From positions 1-39,526 of the forward strand of contig NZ_JAILXP010000016.1 of NCBI RefSeq assembly GCF_020740895.1: 39,526 nucleotides of DNA, given 5' to 3'. Below the pieces are notes generated by a model. The model was not told the origin of the DNA and did no database searches. It saw nothing but the letters and a program-made list of their open reading frames with translations. This stretch comes from Streptomyces sp. UNOB3_S3. GTDB lineage: Bacteria; Actinomycetota; Actinomycetes; Streptomycetales; Streptomycetaceae. Numbering within the stretch: the first letter of the stretch is position 1; every line of letters starts with the position of its first letter. Shown here piece by piece: positions 1-10,500 of this stretch. The position numbers and the translations under genes were made by a program.

Positions 1-341
1 TCATTCGATCGGTGAGATCGCGGCGGCGCATGTGGCGGGTGTGTTCTCTCTTGAGGATGCGTGTTCCCTCGTCGCGGCGCGTGCGCGGTTGATGAGTGCG
101 CTGCCTTCCGGTGGTGCGATGGTGGCGGTGCAGGCGTCCGAGGACGAGGTGACGCCTCGCCTGATCGCCGGTGTCTCGATCGCCGCTGTCAACGGTCCCG
201 ACGCCGTCGTCATCGCCGGTGAGGAGGCGGCCGTTCTGCGGATCGCCGAGGGCCTGGCGGCCGAGGGCCGCAAGACCCAGCGGCTGTCGGTCAGCCATGC
301 GTTCCACTCGCCGTTGATGGACCCGATGCTGGAGGACTTCC
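1..341 (+). repeat. AT-domain DNA block, copy 1 (pairs with 30806-31146)
   Basis: Base-by-base comparison by eye gives 340 identical bases of 341 against 30806-31146; the sole difference is G at 128 versus A at 30933 (Val to Met). It covers the AT active-site region through HAFH. The block probably begins upstream of the window. Identity stops sharply at 342. Confidence 0.92.
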
Positions 342-2620
342 GCCGGGTCGCCGCGGGCCTGTCGTACCGGGTGCCGAGTGTTCCCGTCGTGTCCAACGTG
401 ACCGGTGGGATCGCGGAGGCGGAGCTGCTGTGCGGCGCCGACTACTGGGTCCGGCACGTGCGGGAGACTGTCCGTTTCGCCGACGGTGTCCGTTCCCTCG
501 TGGCCGAAGGTGCCACCGCGTTCCTGGAGCTGGGCCCCGACGGTGTCCTCACCGCCCTCGCCCAGCACAGCCTCGACGGCACGGCGGCCGTGGTCGCCGC
601 GTCCGCGCTCCGCAAGGACCGGCCCGAGGAGACCGCTCTCCTCACCGCCCTGGCCCGGCTGCACGTCGCCGGGGCCCCCGTGGACTGGGCGGCCTGGTTC
701 GCGGGCACGGACGCCCGCCGGACGCCGCTGCCGACGTACGCCTTCCAGCGCCAGTGGTACTGGCCGGAGCGCGCGCCGGCCACCGGATACGGCGAGGCGG
801 GCGACCGGGACCCGGTGGACGCCGCCTTCTGGTCGGCCGTGGAGCGCGAGGACCTGACGTCGCTGTCGGCCGAACTGGAGCTGGACGACACCGCGCTGTC
901 GGCCCTCGTACCGGCCCTGTCGTCCTGGCGCCGCAAGCGCGCCGAACGCTCGGCCGCCGACGGCCTGCGGTACCGCGTGACCTGGCGCCCGCTGACGGTC
1001 CCGGGCGCGAGCGCCCTGACCGGCACCTGGCTGGCGCTGGTCCCGGCGGGCCACGCCGACGACCCGTACGTCTCCGCGCTGGTGGACGCGCTCGGCGAGA
1101 ACGCCGTACACGTCGAGGCCGGCACGGACGAACACGCGGCCCTGGCCGAGCGCCTCGGCGGGCTCGCCGAGGAAGGCGTCACCGGTGTCGTCTCCCTGCT
1201 CGCGACGACCGCGCCCGACGAACTCCTGCGCGTCCTCGCGGACGCCGGCATCGACGCCCCCCTGTGGTGTGTCACCCGGGGCGCCGTCGCGGCCGGCCGC
1301 TCCGAGGCGGTCGCCGACGACGCCGGGGCCGCCGTGTGGGGGCTCGGCCGGGTCATGGGCCTGGAGCACCCCGAGCGCTGGGGCGGCCTGATCGACGTCG
1401 CCGACGTCCTCGACCGGCGCGGCGCGGACCGCTTCCGCGCCGCCCTGTCCGGCGCGACCGGCACCGACGGCGAGGACCAGCTGGCGCTGCGCTCCTCCGG
1501 CCTCCTCGGCCGGCGGCTCGTGCGCGTCGCGGACCGCACCGCGCCGGACGCGTGGCGGCCCTCGGGCACGGCGCTCGTCACCGGCGGCCCGGCCGGCTTC
1601 GGCGGCCACACCGCCCGCTGGCTCGCCGAGCACGGGGCCCGGCACATCCTGCTCGTCGGTGCCACGGCACCGGACGCCTCCGCCGTGACGACCCTGGAGT
1701 CCGAACTCACCGCTCTGGGCGCCGGGCTGACGGTCGCCACCGGCTCCCTCGCCGACGGCGGGACCCTGGCCGGGGCACTCGCCGCGACGCCCGGCGACCG
1801 GCCGCTGACCACTGTCGTCCACACGGGCCGGGACACCGGCCCCGACCCGGACCCGGCCGCGTACCTCGCCGCGCTCCGCGCGGACGTCGCGGGCCTGGAG
1901 GCCGCCGTCGAGGCGGCCGCCGGAGACGACGCGCCGGACGTGGCGTTCGTCCTCTTCGCCTCCATCGCCGGCGTCTGGGGCGTCAGCGGCCAGGGCGCCG
2001 GTGCCGCCGCGAGCGCCTTCCTCGACACGGTGGCCCACCGCCGCCGGGCGAGCGGCCTGCACGGCCTGTCGGTGTCCTGGGGCGCCTGGACCGACACCAC
2101 CCCCGACGGCCTGGCCGCCCACCTGCGCGCCAACGGCCTGCCCGCCATGGACCCCGGGCGCGCGCTCGCCGCGCTCGCCCTGTCCACGGCCGGCGAGGAC
2201 GCCGCGGTGACGGTCGCCGACGTGGCCTGGGACCGGTTCGCCCCGGCCTTCGGCCGCACCCGGCCCAGCGCCCTCTTCACGGACCTGCCCGAGGCCCGCG
2301 CGGCTCTGACGGAGCCTCAGGGCGGCGAGCGGGGCACCGCGTCCGGCCTGCGCGCCGAACTGGCCGCCCTCGCCGAGGGCGACCGGCCCGAAGCGCTGCT
2401 CGGCCTGGTCCGGGCCGAGGTCGCCGCGGTGCTCGGCTTCGCCGACCCGGCGGACGTGCCGTCCGCGCAGGCCTTCCGGGACCTGGGCTTCGACTCGCTG
2501 ACCGCCGTCGACCTCCGCAACCAGCTCGCCACGGCCACCGGGCTCACCCTGCCCGCCACCCTGGTCTTCGACTACCCGACGGCCGAGACCCTCGCCGCCC
2601 ACCTGCTCGCCGAACTCCTC
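2..2620 (+). other. PKS module A1 (partial): AT(malonyl)-KR(inactive)-ACP
   Basis: The AT begins at its active-site Ser (bases 5-7) and carries HAFH at 296-307, the malonyl-CoA signature. The post-AT linker LPTYAFQ lies near 730. The KR (about 967-2310) is degenerate. Its nucleotide loop reads TGGPAGFGG, the LDD region reads [11 protein letters not shown], the catalytic Tyr is Gly (codon 2000-2002) and the following Asn is Ser (2012-2014). The ACP spans about 2390-2620, with its phosphopantetheine Ser at 2495-2497 in GFDSL. The module should add a malonyl unit and leave the beta-ketone, predicted as C15 of the final chain. The missing KS lies upstream of the window. Confidence 0.9.
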
Positions 2621-5600
2621 GGCGGGCACGACGAGGACGAGCGCCGCGCCACCGTGCCCACGGCGGTCGCCGACGCCGACGACCCGATCGTGATCGTCGG
2701 CATGAGCTGCCGCTACCCGGGCGGCGTCCGCTCGCCCGAGGACCTGTGGCGGCTCGTCGCCGGTGAGGTGGACGCCATCGGCGGCTTCCCCGACGACCGC
2801 GGCTGGGACCTGGACCGGATGCTCCACGGCGACCGGGACGGCCGGGGCCGCAGCGTCACCCGCGAGGGCGGCTTCCTCTACGACGTCGCGGACTTCGACC
2901 CCGGCTTCTTCGGCATCTCGCCGCGCGAGGCCATGGTCATGGACCCGCAGCAGCGCATCGTGCTGGAGGCCGCCTGGGAGGCCCTGGAGCGCACCGGCAT
3001 CGACCCGGCCGCGCTGCGCGGCGGCGACACCGGCGTCTTCATCGGCGGCGGCACCGGCGACTACCGCCCCGAGGCGGGCCAGCTCGGCCACGCGCAGACC
3101 GCCCAGTCGGCCAGCCTGCTCTCCGGCCGGCTGTCCTACACCTTCGGCCTGGAGGGCCCGTCGGTCAGCGTCGACACGGCCTGCTCCTCGTCCCTGGTCG
3201 CGCTGCACCTGGCCGCCCAGTCGCTGCGCAACGGAGAGTGCCCCCTCGCCCTCGCGGGCGGTGTGACGGTCATGTCCACCCCGGTGAACTTCATCGAGTT
3301 CGGCGAGATGGGCGCCCTGTCGGGCGACGGCCGCTGCCGCGCCTTCGCGGCGTCGGCGGGCGGCACCGGCTGGTCCGAGGGCGTGGGCGTCCTCGTCCTG
3401 GAGCGGCTCTCCGACGCCCGCCGCAACGGCCACGAGGTACTGGCCGTCCTGCGCGGCTCGGCCATCAACCAGGACGGCGCCTCCAACGGCCTGACCGCCC
3501 CCAACGGCCCCTCCCAGCGCCGCGTCATCCGCCGCGCCCTGGCGAACGCCGGGCTGACGGCCGCCGACGTGGACGCCGTCGAGGCACACGGCACGGGCAC
3601 GACCCTGGGCGACCCGATCGAGGCGCAGGCGCTGCTCGCGACGTACGGCCAGGACCGGCCGGAGGACCGGCCGCTGTGGCTGGGCTCGGTGAAGTCCAAC
3701 ATCGGCCACACGCAGGCCGCCGCCGGTGTCGCGGGCGTCATCAAGATGGTCATGGCCATGCGCCACGGCGTCCTGCCCCGCACCCTGCACATCGACGAGC
3801 CGTCCACCCACGTGGACTGGTCGGCGGGCGCGGTCGAGCTGCTCACCGAGCGCGCCGACTGGCCCGAGACGGGCCGCGCACGCCGGGCCGGGATCTCGGC
3901 CTTCGGCGCCAGCGGCACCAACTCGCACGTCATCATCGAACAGCCGGAGCGGGAGCCGGAGCCGGCCGCCCGGCCCACGACCGGCGCGCCCGAGGACGGA
4001 CCGGGCCTGCTGCCCGTAACCGTCTCGGCGGCCGCCCCCGAGGCCCTGGCCGCCCAGGCCGCCCGCCTGGGCGCGTATCTGACGGACCGCCCGGAACTGG
4101 GCGTCGCCGACCTGGCCCGGGCCCTGGCCGCCACCCGGTCGTCCTTCGAGCACCGGGCCACGGTCCTGGCCGCGAGCCGCGACGAGCTGCTGGAGGGCCT
4201 GGCGGCCCTCGCCGACGGCCAGGACGGCCCGCGTGTCGTCCGGGGCCGCACGGCGGGACGCGCCGGCAAGCTCGCCTTCCTCTTCTCCGGCCAGGGCTCG
4301 CAGCGCCCGGGCATGGGCCGGGAGCTGTACGAGCGGTTCCCCGTCTTCGCCGAGGCGCTGGACGCGGTGACCGCCCACTTCGACGGCGAACTGGACCGGC
4401 CGCTGCGCGACGTGATGTTCGACGGGGACGGCGACGCGCTGAACGACACGGGCTTCACCCAGCCCGCGCTCTTCGCCCTCGAAGTCGCGCTGTACAGGCT
4501 GGTGGAGTCCTGGGGCGTCCGCCCCGACCTCCTCGCCGGCCACTCCATCGGCGAGATCGCCGCCGCGCACATCGCGGGCGTCTTCTCCCTTCAGGACGCG
4601 TGTTCCCTCGTCGCGGCCCGCGCCCGGTTGATGAACGCGCTGCCTGCCGGCGGCGCCATGGTCGCGGTCCAGGCGACCGAGGACGAGGTCACCGCACGCC
4701 TGACCGGGATCGCCGGAGTGTCCGTCGCCGCCGTCAACGGGCCCGAAGCGGTCGTCCTTTCGGGCGACGAGGACGCCGTGCTCGCCGTCGCCGGGAAGTT
4801 CACCGCCGACGGCCGCAAGACTAGGCGTTTGCGGGTCAGCCATGCGTTTCACTCCCTGCACATGGACGCCATACTCGAGGACTTCCGACGGGCCGCCCAC
4901 GGCGTGACGTACGCCGCGCCGGCGCTCCCGCTCGTGTCCTGCCTCACCGGCGACCTGGCCACCGGGGAACAACTGTGCTCGCCCGAGTACTGGGTGCGGC
5001 ACGTCCGCGAGGCCGTACGGTTCGGCGACGGCGTCACCGCCCTCACCGGGCGCGGCGTCACCCGCTTCCTGGAGATCGGCCCCGACGGTGTGCTCTGCGC
5101 CATGGCCCAGGACACCCTGGACGCCGCGCCGGCCAAGGCGATGACCGTACCGGCGCTGCGCAAGGGCCGCGGCGAGGAGACCTCCGTGCTCACCGCCCTG
5201 GCCCGGCTCCACGCCGACGGGCTCGCCCCGCGGTGGACGGCCGTCCTCGGCGCGGGCGACCCGGCACGCCGCGTGGACCTGCCCACCTACCCCTTCCAGC
5301 ACCAGCGGTTCTGGCCCGAGCAGCGGCCCGCCAACGCCGCTGCCCCCGCCCGGGGCGAGGACGAGGCGTTCTGGTCCGCCGTGCGCGGCGAGGACTTCGC
5401 CACGCTGGAATCGGAGCTGGACGTCGACGGCGACGCGCTCGCCAAGGTCCTGCCCGCGCTCGCCGACTGGCGCCGCCGCGGCGCCGAGCGCTCCACCGTG
5501 GACGGCTGGCGCCAGCGCGTCGTCTGGAAGCCCCTGACCGCCGCCGCGCCCTCCGGCCGCCCGGCCGGGACCTGGCTCGCCGTGGTGCCCGCCGGACAGG

Positions 5601-7570
5601 CCGACGACCCCTGGGCCGCCGGCGTCCTCGCCCGCCTCGGCGACGGGGCCGTACGCCTGGACGTCACCACCGGCACCGACCGGGACGCCCTGGCCGCGCT
5701 GCTGAAGGAACAGGCCGCCGCCGGGCGCGAGTTCACCGGGGTCCTCTCCCTGCTCGCCCTCGCCGTTCCGGGTGACACCGATGGCGCACCCGAGGCCACC
5801 GTGCTCACCGCCGCGCTCATCCAGGCGCTCGGCGACGCCGGGATCGACGCGCCCCTGTGGTGCGTCACCCGCGGCGCGGTCGCCGTCTCGCCCGCCGAGC
5901 CGGTACCGGGCCTCGCCCAGGCCGGCGTCTGGGGCCTGGGACGGGTCGCCGCGCTGGAGCACCCGCGCCGCTGGGGCGGCCTGATCGACCTGCCGGAGAC
6001 CCTCGACGAGCGGTCGGCGGCCCGGTTCGCCGGACTCCTCGCCGGCTCCGGCGGCGAGGACCAGCTCGCCGTCCGCCCCTCGGCCGCCTTCGGCCGCCGG
6101 CTCGTGCCCGTACCGGCCGGCGGGCCCGTCCGGGAGTGGCAGCCCACCGGCACCGTCCTGATCACCGGTGGCACCGGCGCCCTCGGCGCCCACGTGGCAC
6201 GCGGCCTCGCCGCGGCGGGCGCCGCCCACCTGCTGCTCGTCAGCCGCCGGGGCCCCGACGCGCCCGGCGCCGAGGACCTGCGGGCCGAACTGGCCGCGCT
6301 GGGCGCCGAGGTCACCCTCGCCGCCTGCGACGTCGCCGACCGCGACGCCCTCACCGGCCTCCTCGCGAACGTCCCGGACGGCGCCCCGCTGACCGGCGTC
6401 GTCCACGCGGCGGGCGTCCTCGACGACGGCGTGATCGACGGCCTCACCCCCGAGCGGTTCGCGGCCGTCCACCGCGCCAAGGCCGCCGCGGCCCTGGCCC
6501 TCCACGACCTGACCCGGGACCTCGGCCTCACGGTGTTCGCCCTGTTCTCCTCGGCGTCCGCCACCGTCGGCAACCCCGGACAGGCCAACTACGCCGCCGC
6601 CAACGCCCTCCTCGACGCCCTCGCCGAGCGGCGCCGCGCCGAGGGCCTGGCCGCCACCTCCATCTCCTGGGGCGCCTGGGCCGGCGGCGGTATGGCCGCC
6701 GACGCCCGCGCCACCGCCGCCGCCCAGCGCACCGGCATCCGGCCGCTGGACCCGCGCCTCGCGGTCGCCGCGCTGCGCCGGGCGGTCATGGAGAACGGGC
6801 CGACCGAGGTCGTCGCCGAGGTCGAACCCGCCCGGTTCGTACGGGCCTTCACCGCCGTACGGCCCAGCCCCCTCCTCGCGGAGCTCGCCCCCGCCGGCGA
6901 CCCGGCCCCGGCCGGTCCCGGCGGCGACGACACCGCGCGGGGAGCCGACGGCGCCGCCCTGCGCGAGAAGCTCGCGGGCCGCAGCGCGGCACAGCGCACC
7001 GAGACCGTCCTGAACGTCGTACGGACCCGGGCCGCCGCCGTCCTCGGCCACACCGGCGCCGACGCCGTCGGCCCCGACCGGGCCTTCCGGGACCTCGGCT
7101 TCGACTCGCTCGCCGCCGTCGAACTGCGCAACCAGCTCACGGCCGCGACCGGGCTGAACCTGGCCGCCACGCTCGTCTTCGACCACCCCACCCCGGCCGA
7201 CCTGGCCGCCCACGTCCTGCGCGAGCTGCTGCCCGACGCCGGACACGGCGACAGCACGGCGGCGGACGGCGGGGCCGACGACGGCGTCGACCAGGCCGGC
7301 ATCAGGGCCCTGCTCGCCTCCGTCTCCGTGGCCCAGCTGCGCGAGATCGGCGTGCTGGAACCCCTGCTGAGGCTCGCCGCCACCACGGCCGCGGCCGACG
7401 ACGGCACCACCGGCACGGCGGACCCGGACGCCTACGCCGACTCGATCGACGAGATGGACGTCGACGACCTCGTCCGGGCGGCCCTGGACGGCAACCCCGG
7501 AAACCCCGGCACCCCCGGCACCACTGGCTCCAACGACGACGACACGCCGGACTCACGGACCGAAGGCTGA
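2..7570 (+). CDS. Modular type I polyketide synthase, 5'-truncated (gene A; AT-KR0-ACP / KS-AT-KR-ACP)
   Basis: Reading frame open from the first complete codon (base 2) to TGA at 7568-7570; 2522 residues are visible and the real start lies upstream. The window opens on the AT active-site motif HSIGE, so the N-terminal part of that module (at least its KS) is missing. Order seen: partial AT, inactive KR, ACP (DSL Ser at residue 832), KS (Cys 1061), AT (Ser 1515), active KR (Tyr 2197), ACP (Ser 2369). The C-terminal tail (about residues 2420-2522) has a helix around [19 protein letters not shown] and an acidic segment, [13 protein letters not shown], typical of class 1 PKS docking domains. It then ends in a Gly/Pro/Asp-rich stretch. 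The protein would extend a chain with two malonyl units, leave one ketone, form one hydroxyl and pass the chain to gene B, 11 bases downstream. PKS identity is certain; the product is inferred. Confidence 0.97.
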   Translation, partial: HSIGEIAAAHVAGVFSLEDACSLVAARARLMSALPSGGAMVAVQASEDEVTPRLIAGVSIAAVNGPDAVVIAGEEAAVLRIAEGLAAEGRKTQRLSVSHAFHSPLMDPMLEDFRRVAAGLSYRVPSVPVVSNVTGGIAEAELLCGADYWVRHVRETVRFADGVRSLVAEGATAFLELGPDGVLTALAQHSLDGTAAVVAASALRKDRPEETALLTALARLHVAGAPVDWAAWFAGTDARRTPLPTYAFQRQWYWPERAPATGYGEAGDRDPVDAAFWSAVEREDLTSLSAELELDDTALSALVPALSSWRRKRAERSAADGLRYRVTWRPLTVPGASALTGTWLALVPAGHADDPYVSALVDALGENAVHVEAGTDEHAALAERLGGLAEEGVTGVVSLLATTAPDELLRVLADAGIDAPLWCVTRGAVAAGRSEAVADDAGAAVWGLGRVMGLEHPERWGGLIDVADVLDRRGADRFRAALSGATGTDGEDQLALRSSGLLGRRLVRVADRTAPDAWRPSGTALVTGGPAGFGGHTARWLAEHGARHILLVGATAPDASAVTTLESELTALGAGLTVATGSLADGGTLAGALAATPGDRPLTTVVHTGRDTGPDPDPAAYLAALRADVAGLEAAVEAAAGDDAPDVAFVLFASIAGVWGVSGQGAGAAASAFLDTVAHRRRASGLHGLSVSWGAWTDTTPDGLAAHLRANGLPAMDPGRALAALALSTAGEDAAVTVADVAWDRFAPAFGRTRPSALFTDLPEARAALTEPQGGERGTASGLRAELAALAEGDRPEALLGLVRAEVAAVLGFADPADVPSAQAFRDLGFDSLTAVDLRNQLATATGLTLPATLVFDYPTAETLAAHLLAELLGGHDEDERRATVPTAVADADDPIVIVGMSCRYPGGVRSPEDLWRLVAGEVDAIGGFPDDRGWDLDRMLHGDRDGRGRSVTREGGFLYDVADFDPGFFGISPREAMVMDPQQRIVLEAAWEALERTGIDPAALRGGDTGVFIGGGTGDYRPEAGQLGHAQTAQSASLLSGRLSYTFGLEGPSVSVDTACSSSLVALHLAAQSLRNGECPLALAGGVTVMSTPVNFIEFGEMGALSGDGRCRAFAASAGGTGWSEGVGVLVLERLSDARRNGHEVLAVLRGSAINQDGASNGLTAPNGPSQRRVIRRALANAGLTAADVDAVEAHGTGTTLGDPIEAQALLATYGQDRPEDRPLWLGSVKSNIGHTQAAAGVAGVIKMVMAMRHGVLPRTLHIDEPSTHVDWSAGAVELLTERADWPETGRARRAGISAFGASGTNSHVIIEQPEREPEPAARPTTGAPEDGPGLLPVTVSAAAPEALAAQAARLGAYLTDRPELGVADLARALAATRSSFEHRATVLAASRDELLEGLAALADGQDGPRVVRGRTAGRAGKLAFLFSGQGSQRPGMGRELYERFPVFAEALDAVTAHFDGELDRPLRDVMFDGDGDALNDTGFTQPALFALEVALYRLVESWGVRPDLLAGHSIGEIAAAHIAGVFSLQDACSLVAARARLMNALPAGGAMVAVQATEDEVTARLTGIAGVSVAAVNGPEAVVLSGDEDAVLAVAGKFTADGRKTRRLRVSHAFHSLHMDAILEDFRRAAHGVTYAAPALPLVSCLTGDLATGEQLCSPEYWVRHVREAVRFGDGVTALTGRGVTRFLEIGPDGVLCAMAQDTLDAAPAKAMTVPALRKGRGEETSVLTALARLHADGLAPRWTAVLGAGDPARRVDLPTYPFQHQRFWPEQRPANAAAPARGEDEAFWSAVRGEDFATLESELDVDGDALAKVLPALADWRRRGAERSTVDGWRQRVVWKPLTAAAPSGRPAGTWLAVVPAGQADDPWAAGVLARLGDGAVRLDVTTGTDRDALAALLKEQAAAGREFTGVLSLLALAVPGDTDGAPEATVLTAALIQALGDAGIDAPLWCVTRGAVAVSPAEPVPGLAQAGVWGLGRVAALEHPRRWGGLIDLPETLDERSAARFAGLLAGSGGEDQLAVRPSAAFGRRLVPVPAGGPVREWQPTGTVLITGGTGALGAHVARGLAAAGAAHLLLVSRRGPDAPGAEDLRAELAALGAEVTLAACDVADRDALTGLLANVPDGAPLTGVVHAAGVLDDGVIDGLTPERFAAVHRAKAAAALALHDLTRDLGLTVFALFSSASATVGNPGQANYAAANALLDALAERRRAEGLAATSISWGAWAGGGMAADARATAAAQRTGIRPLDPRLAVAALRRAVMENGPTEVVAEVEPARFVRAFTAVRPSPLLAELAPAGDPAPAGPGGDDTARGADGAALREKLAGRSAAQRTETVLNVVRTRAAAVLGHTGADAVGPDRAFRDLGFDSLAAVELRNQLTAATGLNLAATLVFDHPTPADLAAHVLRELLPDAGHGDSTAADGGADDGVDQAGIRALLASVSVAQLREIGVLEPLLRLAATTAAADDGTTGTADPDAYADSIDEMDVDDLVRAALDGNPGNPGTPGTTGSNDDDTPDSRTEG
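2678..7230 (+). other. PKS module A2: KS-AT(malonyl)-KR-ACP
   Basis: KS about 2678-3953, with Cys in DTACSSS (3182-3184) and the HGTGT and NIGHTQ histidine motifs. AT about 4271-5160, with GHSIGE Ser at 4544-4546 and HAFH at 4841-4852. The flanking residues HSLHMDAIL differ from the HSPLMDPML form of most other ATs here. No DH is present between AT and KR; the linker [17 protein letters not shown] is the form seen in KR-only modules. KR about 5507-6880, with intact [11 protein letters not shown] (6419-6427) and Tyr (6590-6592), so B-type and active. ACP about 7000-7230, Ser 7106-7108. Predicted product: a beta-hydroxyl, C13 in chain numbering. Confidence 0.93.
7490..7525 (+). repeat. Imperfect 9-base tandem repeat encoding GNP/GTP triplets at the gene A C-terminus
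   Basis: Four imperfect 9-base units of the form GGCAACCCC, GGAAACCCC, GGCACCCCC, GGCACCACT encode [12 protein letters not shown]. They come after the acidic docking helix, in a flexible tail that is probably disordered. Confidence 0.7.
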
Positions 7571-7579
7571 GAGAGCGGA
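7571..7579 (+). promoter_or_regulatory. Ribosome binding site of gene B in the 11-base A-B gap
   Basis: The 11 bases between the TGA of gene A and the ATG of gene B read GAGAGCGGAAC. Only a weak purine-rich Shine-Dalgarno match is present. The tight spacing suggests translational coupling to gene A, and there is no room for a separate promoter. Confidence 0.55.
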
Positions 7580-7581
7580 AC

Positions 7582-10500
7582 ATGACCACGCCCAGCGAAA
7601 AAGTAGTCGAAGCTCTCCGGGCCTCCCTCAAGGAGACCGAGCACCTGCGCCGGCAGAACCGCGCCCTGGTGGCAGCCGCCACCGAGCCCGTCGCCATCGT
7701 CGCGATGAGCTGCCGCTACCCGGGCGGCGTGCGCTCCCCGGAGGACCTCTGGGACCTCGTGGCCGCCGGTGGGGACGCCATCTCCGGCTTCCCCACCGAC
7801 CGGGGCTGGGACCTGGCGGCCCTGCGCGACGCCGGAGTCGACAAACGCGGCAACAGCGTCAGCCAGGAAGGCGGCTTCCTCGACTGCGCGGCCGACTTCG
7901 ACGCCGGATTCTTCGGTATCTCGCCGCGCGAGGCCGTCACCATGGACCCCCAGCAGCGCCTGCTGCTGGAGACGTCCTGGGAGGCGATCGAGCGCGCCGG
8001 CATCGATCCGGCCACCCTGCGCGGCAGCCGCACCGGCGTCTTCGTCGGCACCAACGGCCAGGACTACGCCTACCTCCTGGTGCGGTCCCTGGCCGACGCC
8101 ACCGGCGACATCGGCACCGGCATCGCCGCCAGCGCCACCTCCGGACGGCTCTCCTACACGCTCGGCCTCGAAGGACCGGCGGTCACCGTCGACACGGCCT
8201 GCTCCTCCTCCCTCGTGGCCCTGCACTCCGCCATCCACGCCCTGCGGGCCGGCGAGTGCCAACTGGCCCTCGTCGGCGGCGTCAACGTCATGTCGTCGCC
8301 CGGCTCCCTGATGGAGTTCAGCCGTCAGGGCGGCCTCGCCGCCGACGGCCGCTGCAAGGCCTACGCGGACACCGCCGACGGCACCGGCTGGTCCGAGGGC
8401 GTCGGCATGCTCCTCGTCGAACGCCTCTCCGACGCCCGCCGCAACGGCCACCCGGTCCTGGCCGTCGTCCGGGGCTCCGCCGTCAACCAGGACGGCGCGT
8501 CCAACGGCTTCACCGCCCCCAGCGGCCCCGCCCAGCAGCGCGTCATCCGCCGCGCCCTGGCCAACGCGGGCCTCACGGCCGGCGAGGTCGACGCCGTCGA
8601 GGGCCACGGCACGGGCACCCCGCTCGGCGACCCCATCGAGGCCCAGGCCCTCCTCGCCACCTACGGCCAGGGCCGGGAACCCGGACGGCCGCTGCTCCTG
8701 GGCTCGGTGAAGTCCAACATCGGCCACGCGCAGGCGGCGGCGGGCGTCGCCGGAGTCATCAAGATGGTCATGGCCATGCGCCGGGGCGTGCTGCCGCGCA
8801 CCCTCCACGCGGAACGGCCCTCGACACACGTGGATTGGGCTGTGGGAGCGGTGGAACTCCTCAAGGACACGAGGCCCTGGCCCGAGGTCGGCCGGCCGTG
8901 GCGCGCGGGCGTGTCCTCCTTCGGCATCAGCGGAACGAACGCCCACGTCATCCTGGAACAGGCCACCGAGCAGGCCACCGAGCCCGAGCCGGCCGGGGCA
9001 CCGGAGGCGCCCGCGGTCCGGCCCGGCGTGGTCCCGTGGCTGGTGTCGGCCAAGTCCGAGGAGGCGCTCGCCGCCCAGCTGGAGCGGGTGACCGCCCTGG
9101 CCGGGACCGCCGCCCCCGTGGACGTCGGCCACTCGCTGGCCACCGGCCGCTCGGCCTTCGACCACCGCGCGGTCCTCCTGGCGGGCCCGGACGGCTCGCT
9201 GTCCGAGGCCGCGCGGGGACGCGCGGCCGGCGGCCGCCCCCTGGCGGTGCTCTTCACCGGCCAGGGATCGCAACGCGTGGGCATGGGCCGGGAGCTCTAC
9301 GCCCGGTTCCCCGTCTTCGCCGAGGCCCTGGACTCGGTGGCCGCCCGCCTCGACGACGGACTGGAACGCCCGCTGAGGGACGCCATGTTCGAGGGCGACG
9401 CGGCCGTACTGGACCGCACCGGCTACGCCCAGCCCGCGCTCTTCGCACTCGAAGTGGCCCTGTACCGGCTGATCGAGTCCTGGGGAGTGCGCCCTGACTA
9501 CGTCACGGGCCACTCCATCGGCGAGGTCGCGGCGGCACACGTCGCGGGTGTGCTGTCCCTCGACGACGCGTGCGCGCTGGTCGCGGCCCGCGCCCGGCTG
9601 ATGGGCGCGCTGCCCGCCGGCGGCGCGATGGTCGCCGTCCAGGCGACCGAGGACGAGGTCGCGGCACGCCTGGTCGACGGCGTGTCCATCGCGGCCGTCA
9701 ACGGCCCGGACGCCGTCGTCATCGCGGGCGACGAGACGGCCGTACCCCGCATCGCCGAGAAGTTCGCCGCCGAGGGCCGCAAGACCCAGCGGCTGTCGGT
9801 CAGCCACGCCTTCCACTCGCCGCTCATGGACCCCATGCTGGAGGACTTCCGGCAGTCCCTGGCCGGACTGTCCTTCCAGGCGCCGAAGATCCCGGTCGTC
9901 TCGAACGTGACGGGCCGCGTCGCGGAGGCGGAGCTGCTGTGCGACGCCGACTACTGGGTCCGGCACGTCCGGGAGACCGTCCGCTTCGCCGACGGCGTCC
10001 GGACGCTCGCCGAGGAGGGCGCCACCGCGTTCCTGGAGCTCGGCCCCGACGGTGTGCTGACGGCCATGGCCCAGCACAGCCTCGACGACACCGACACCGA
10101 CACCGGCACCGGCGCCGGCATCAGCACCGGCGCCCCGGTCGCCCTCACCGCCCTGCGCCGGAACCGGGCCGAGGAACGCTCCCTGCTCACCGCGCTCGCC
10201 CGGCTGCACGTGGCGGGCGTCGCGGTGGACTGGGCGGCGTGGTTCGACGGCACGGGCGCCCGCCGCGTGGACGTCCCCACGTACGCCTTCCGGCACCAGA
10301 GGTTCTGGCCCAAGCCCACCGCCGTCGCCGGCGACGTGTCCGCCGCCGGCCTCACCCCGGCCGGCCACCCGCTGCTCGGCGCGGCCGTGTCCCTGGCCGG
10401 CCTCGACGGCGTGCTGTTCACCAGCAGGCTCTCCGCCCGCACCCACCCCTGGCTCGCCGACGGCACCACCGTCCCGCCCGCCGCGTACGTCGAGCTCGCC

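Noticed and set aside
5857..7581. In-frame extension of gene B upstream of ATG 7582
   Set aside because: The extension overlaps the gene A KR and ACP coding region in another frame and is Arg/Pro-rich. The docking helix after ATG 7582 marks the true start.
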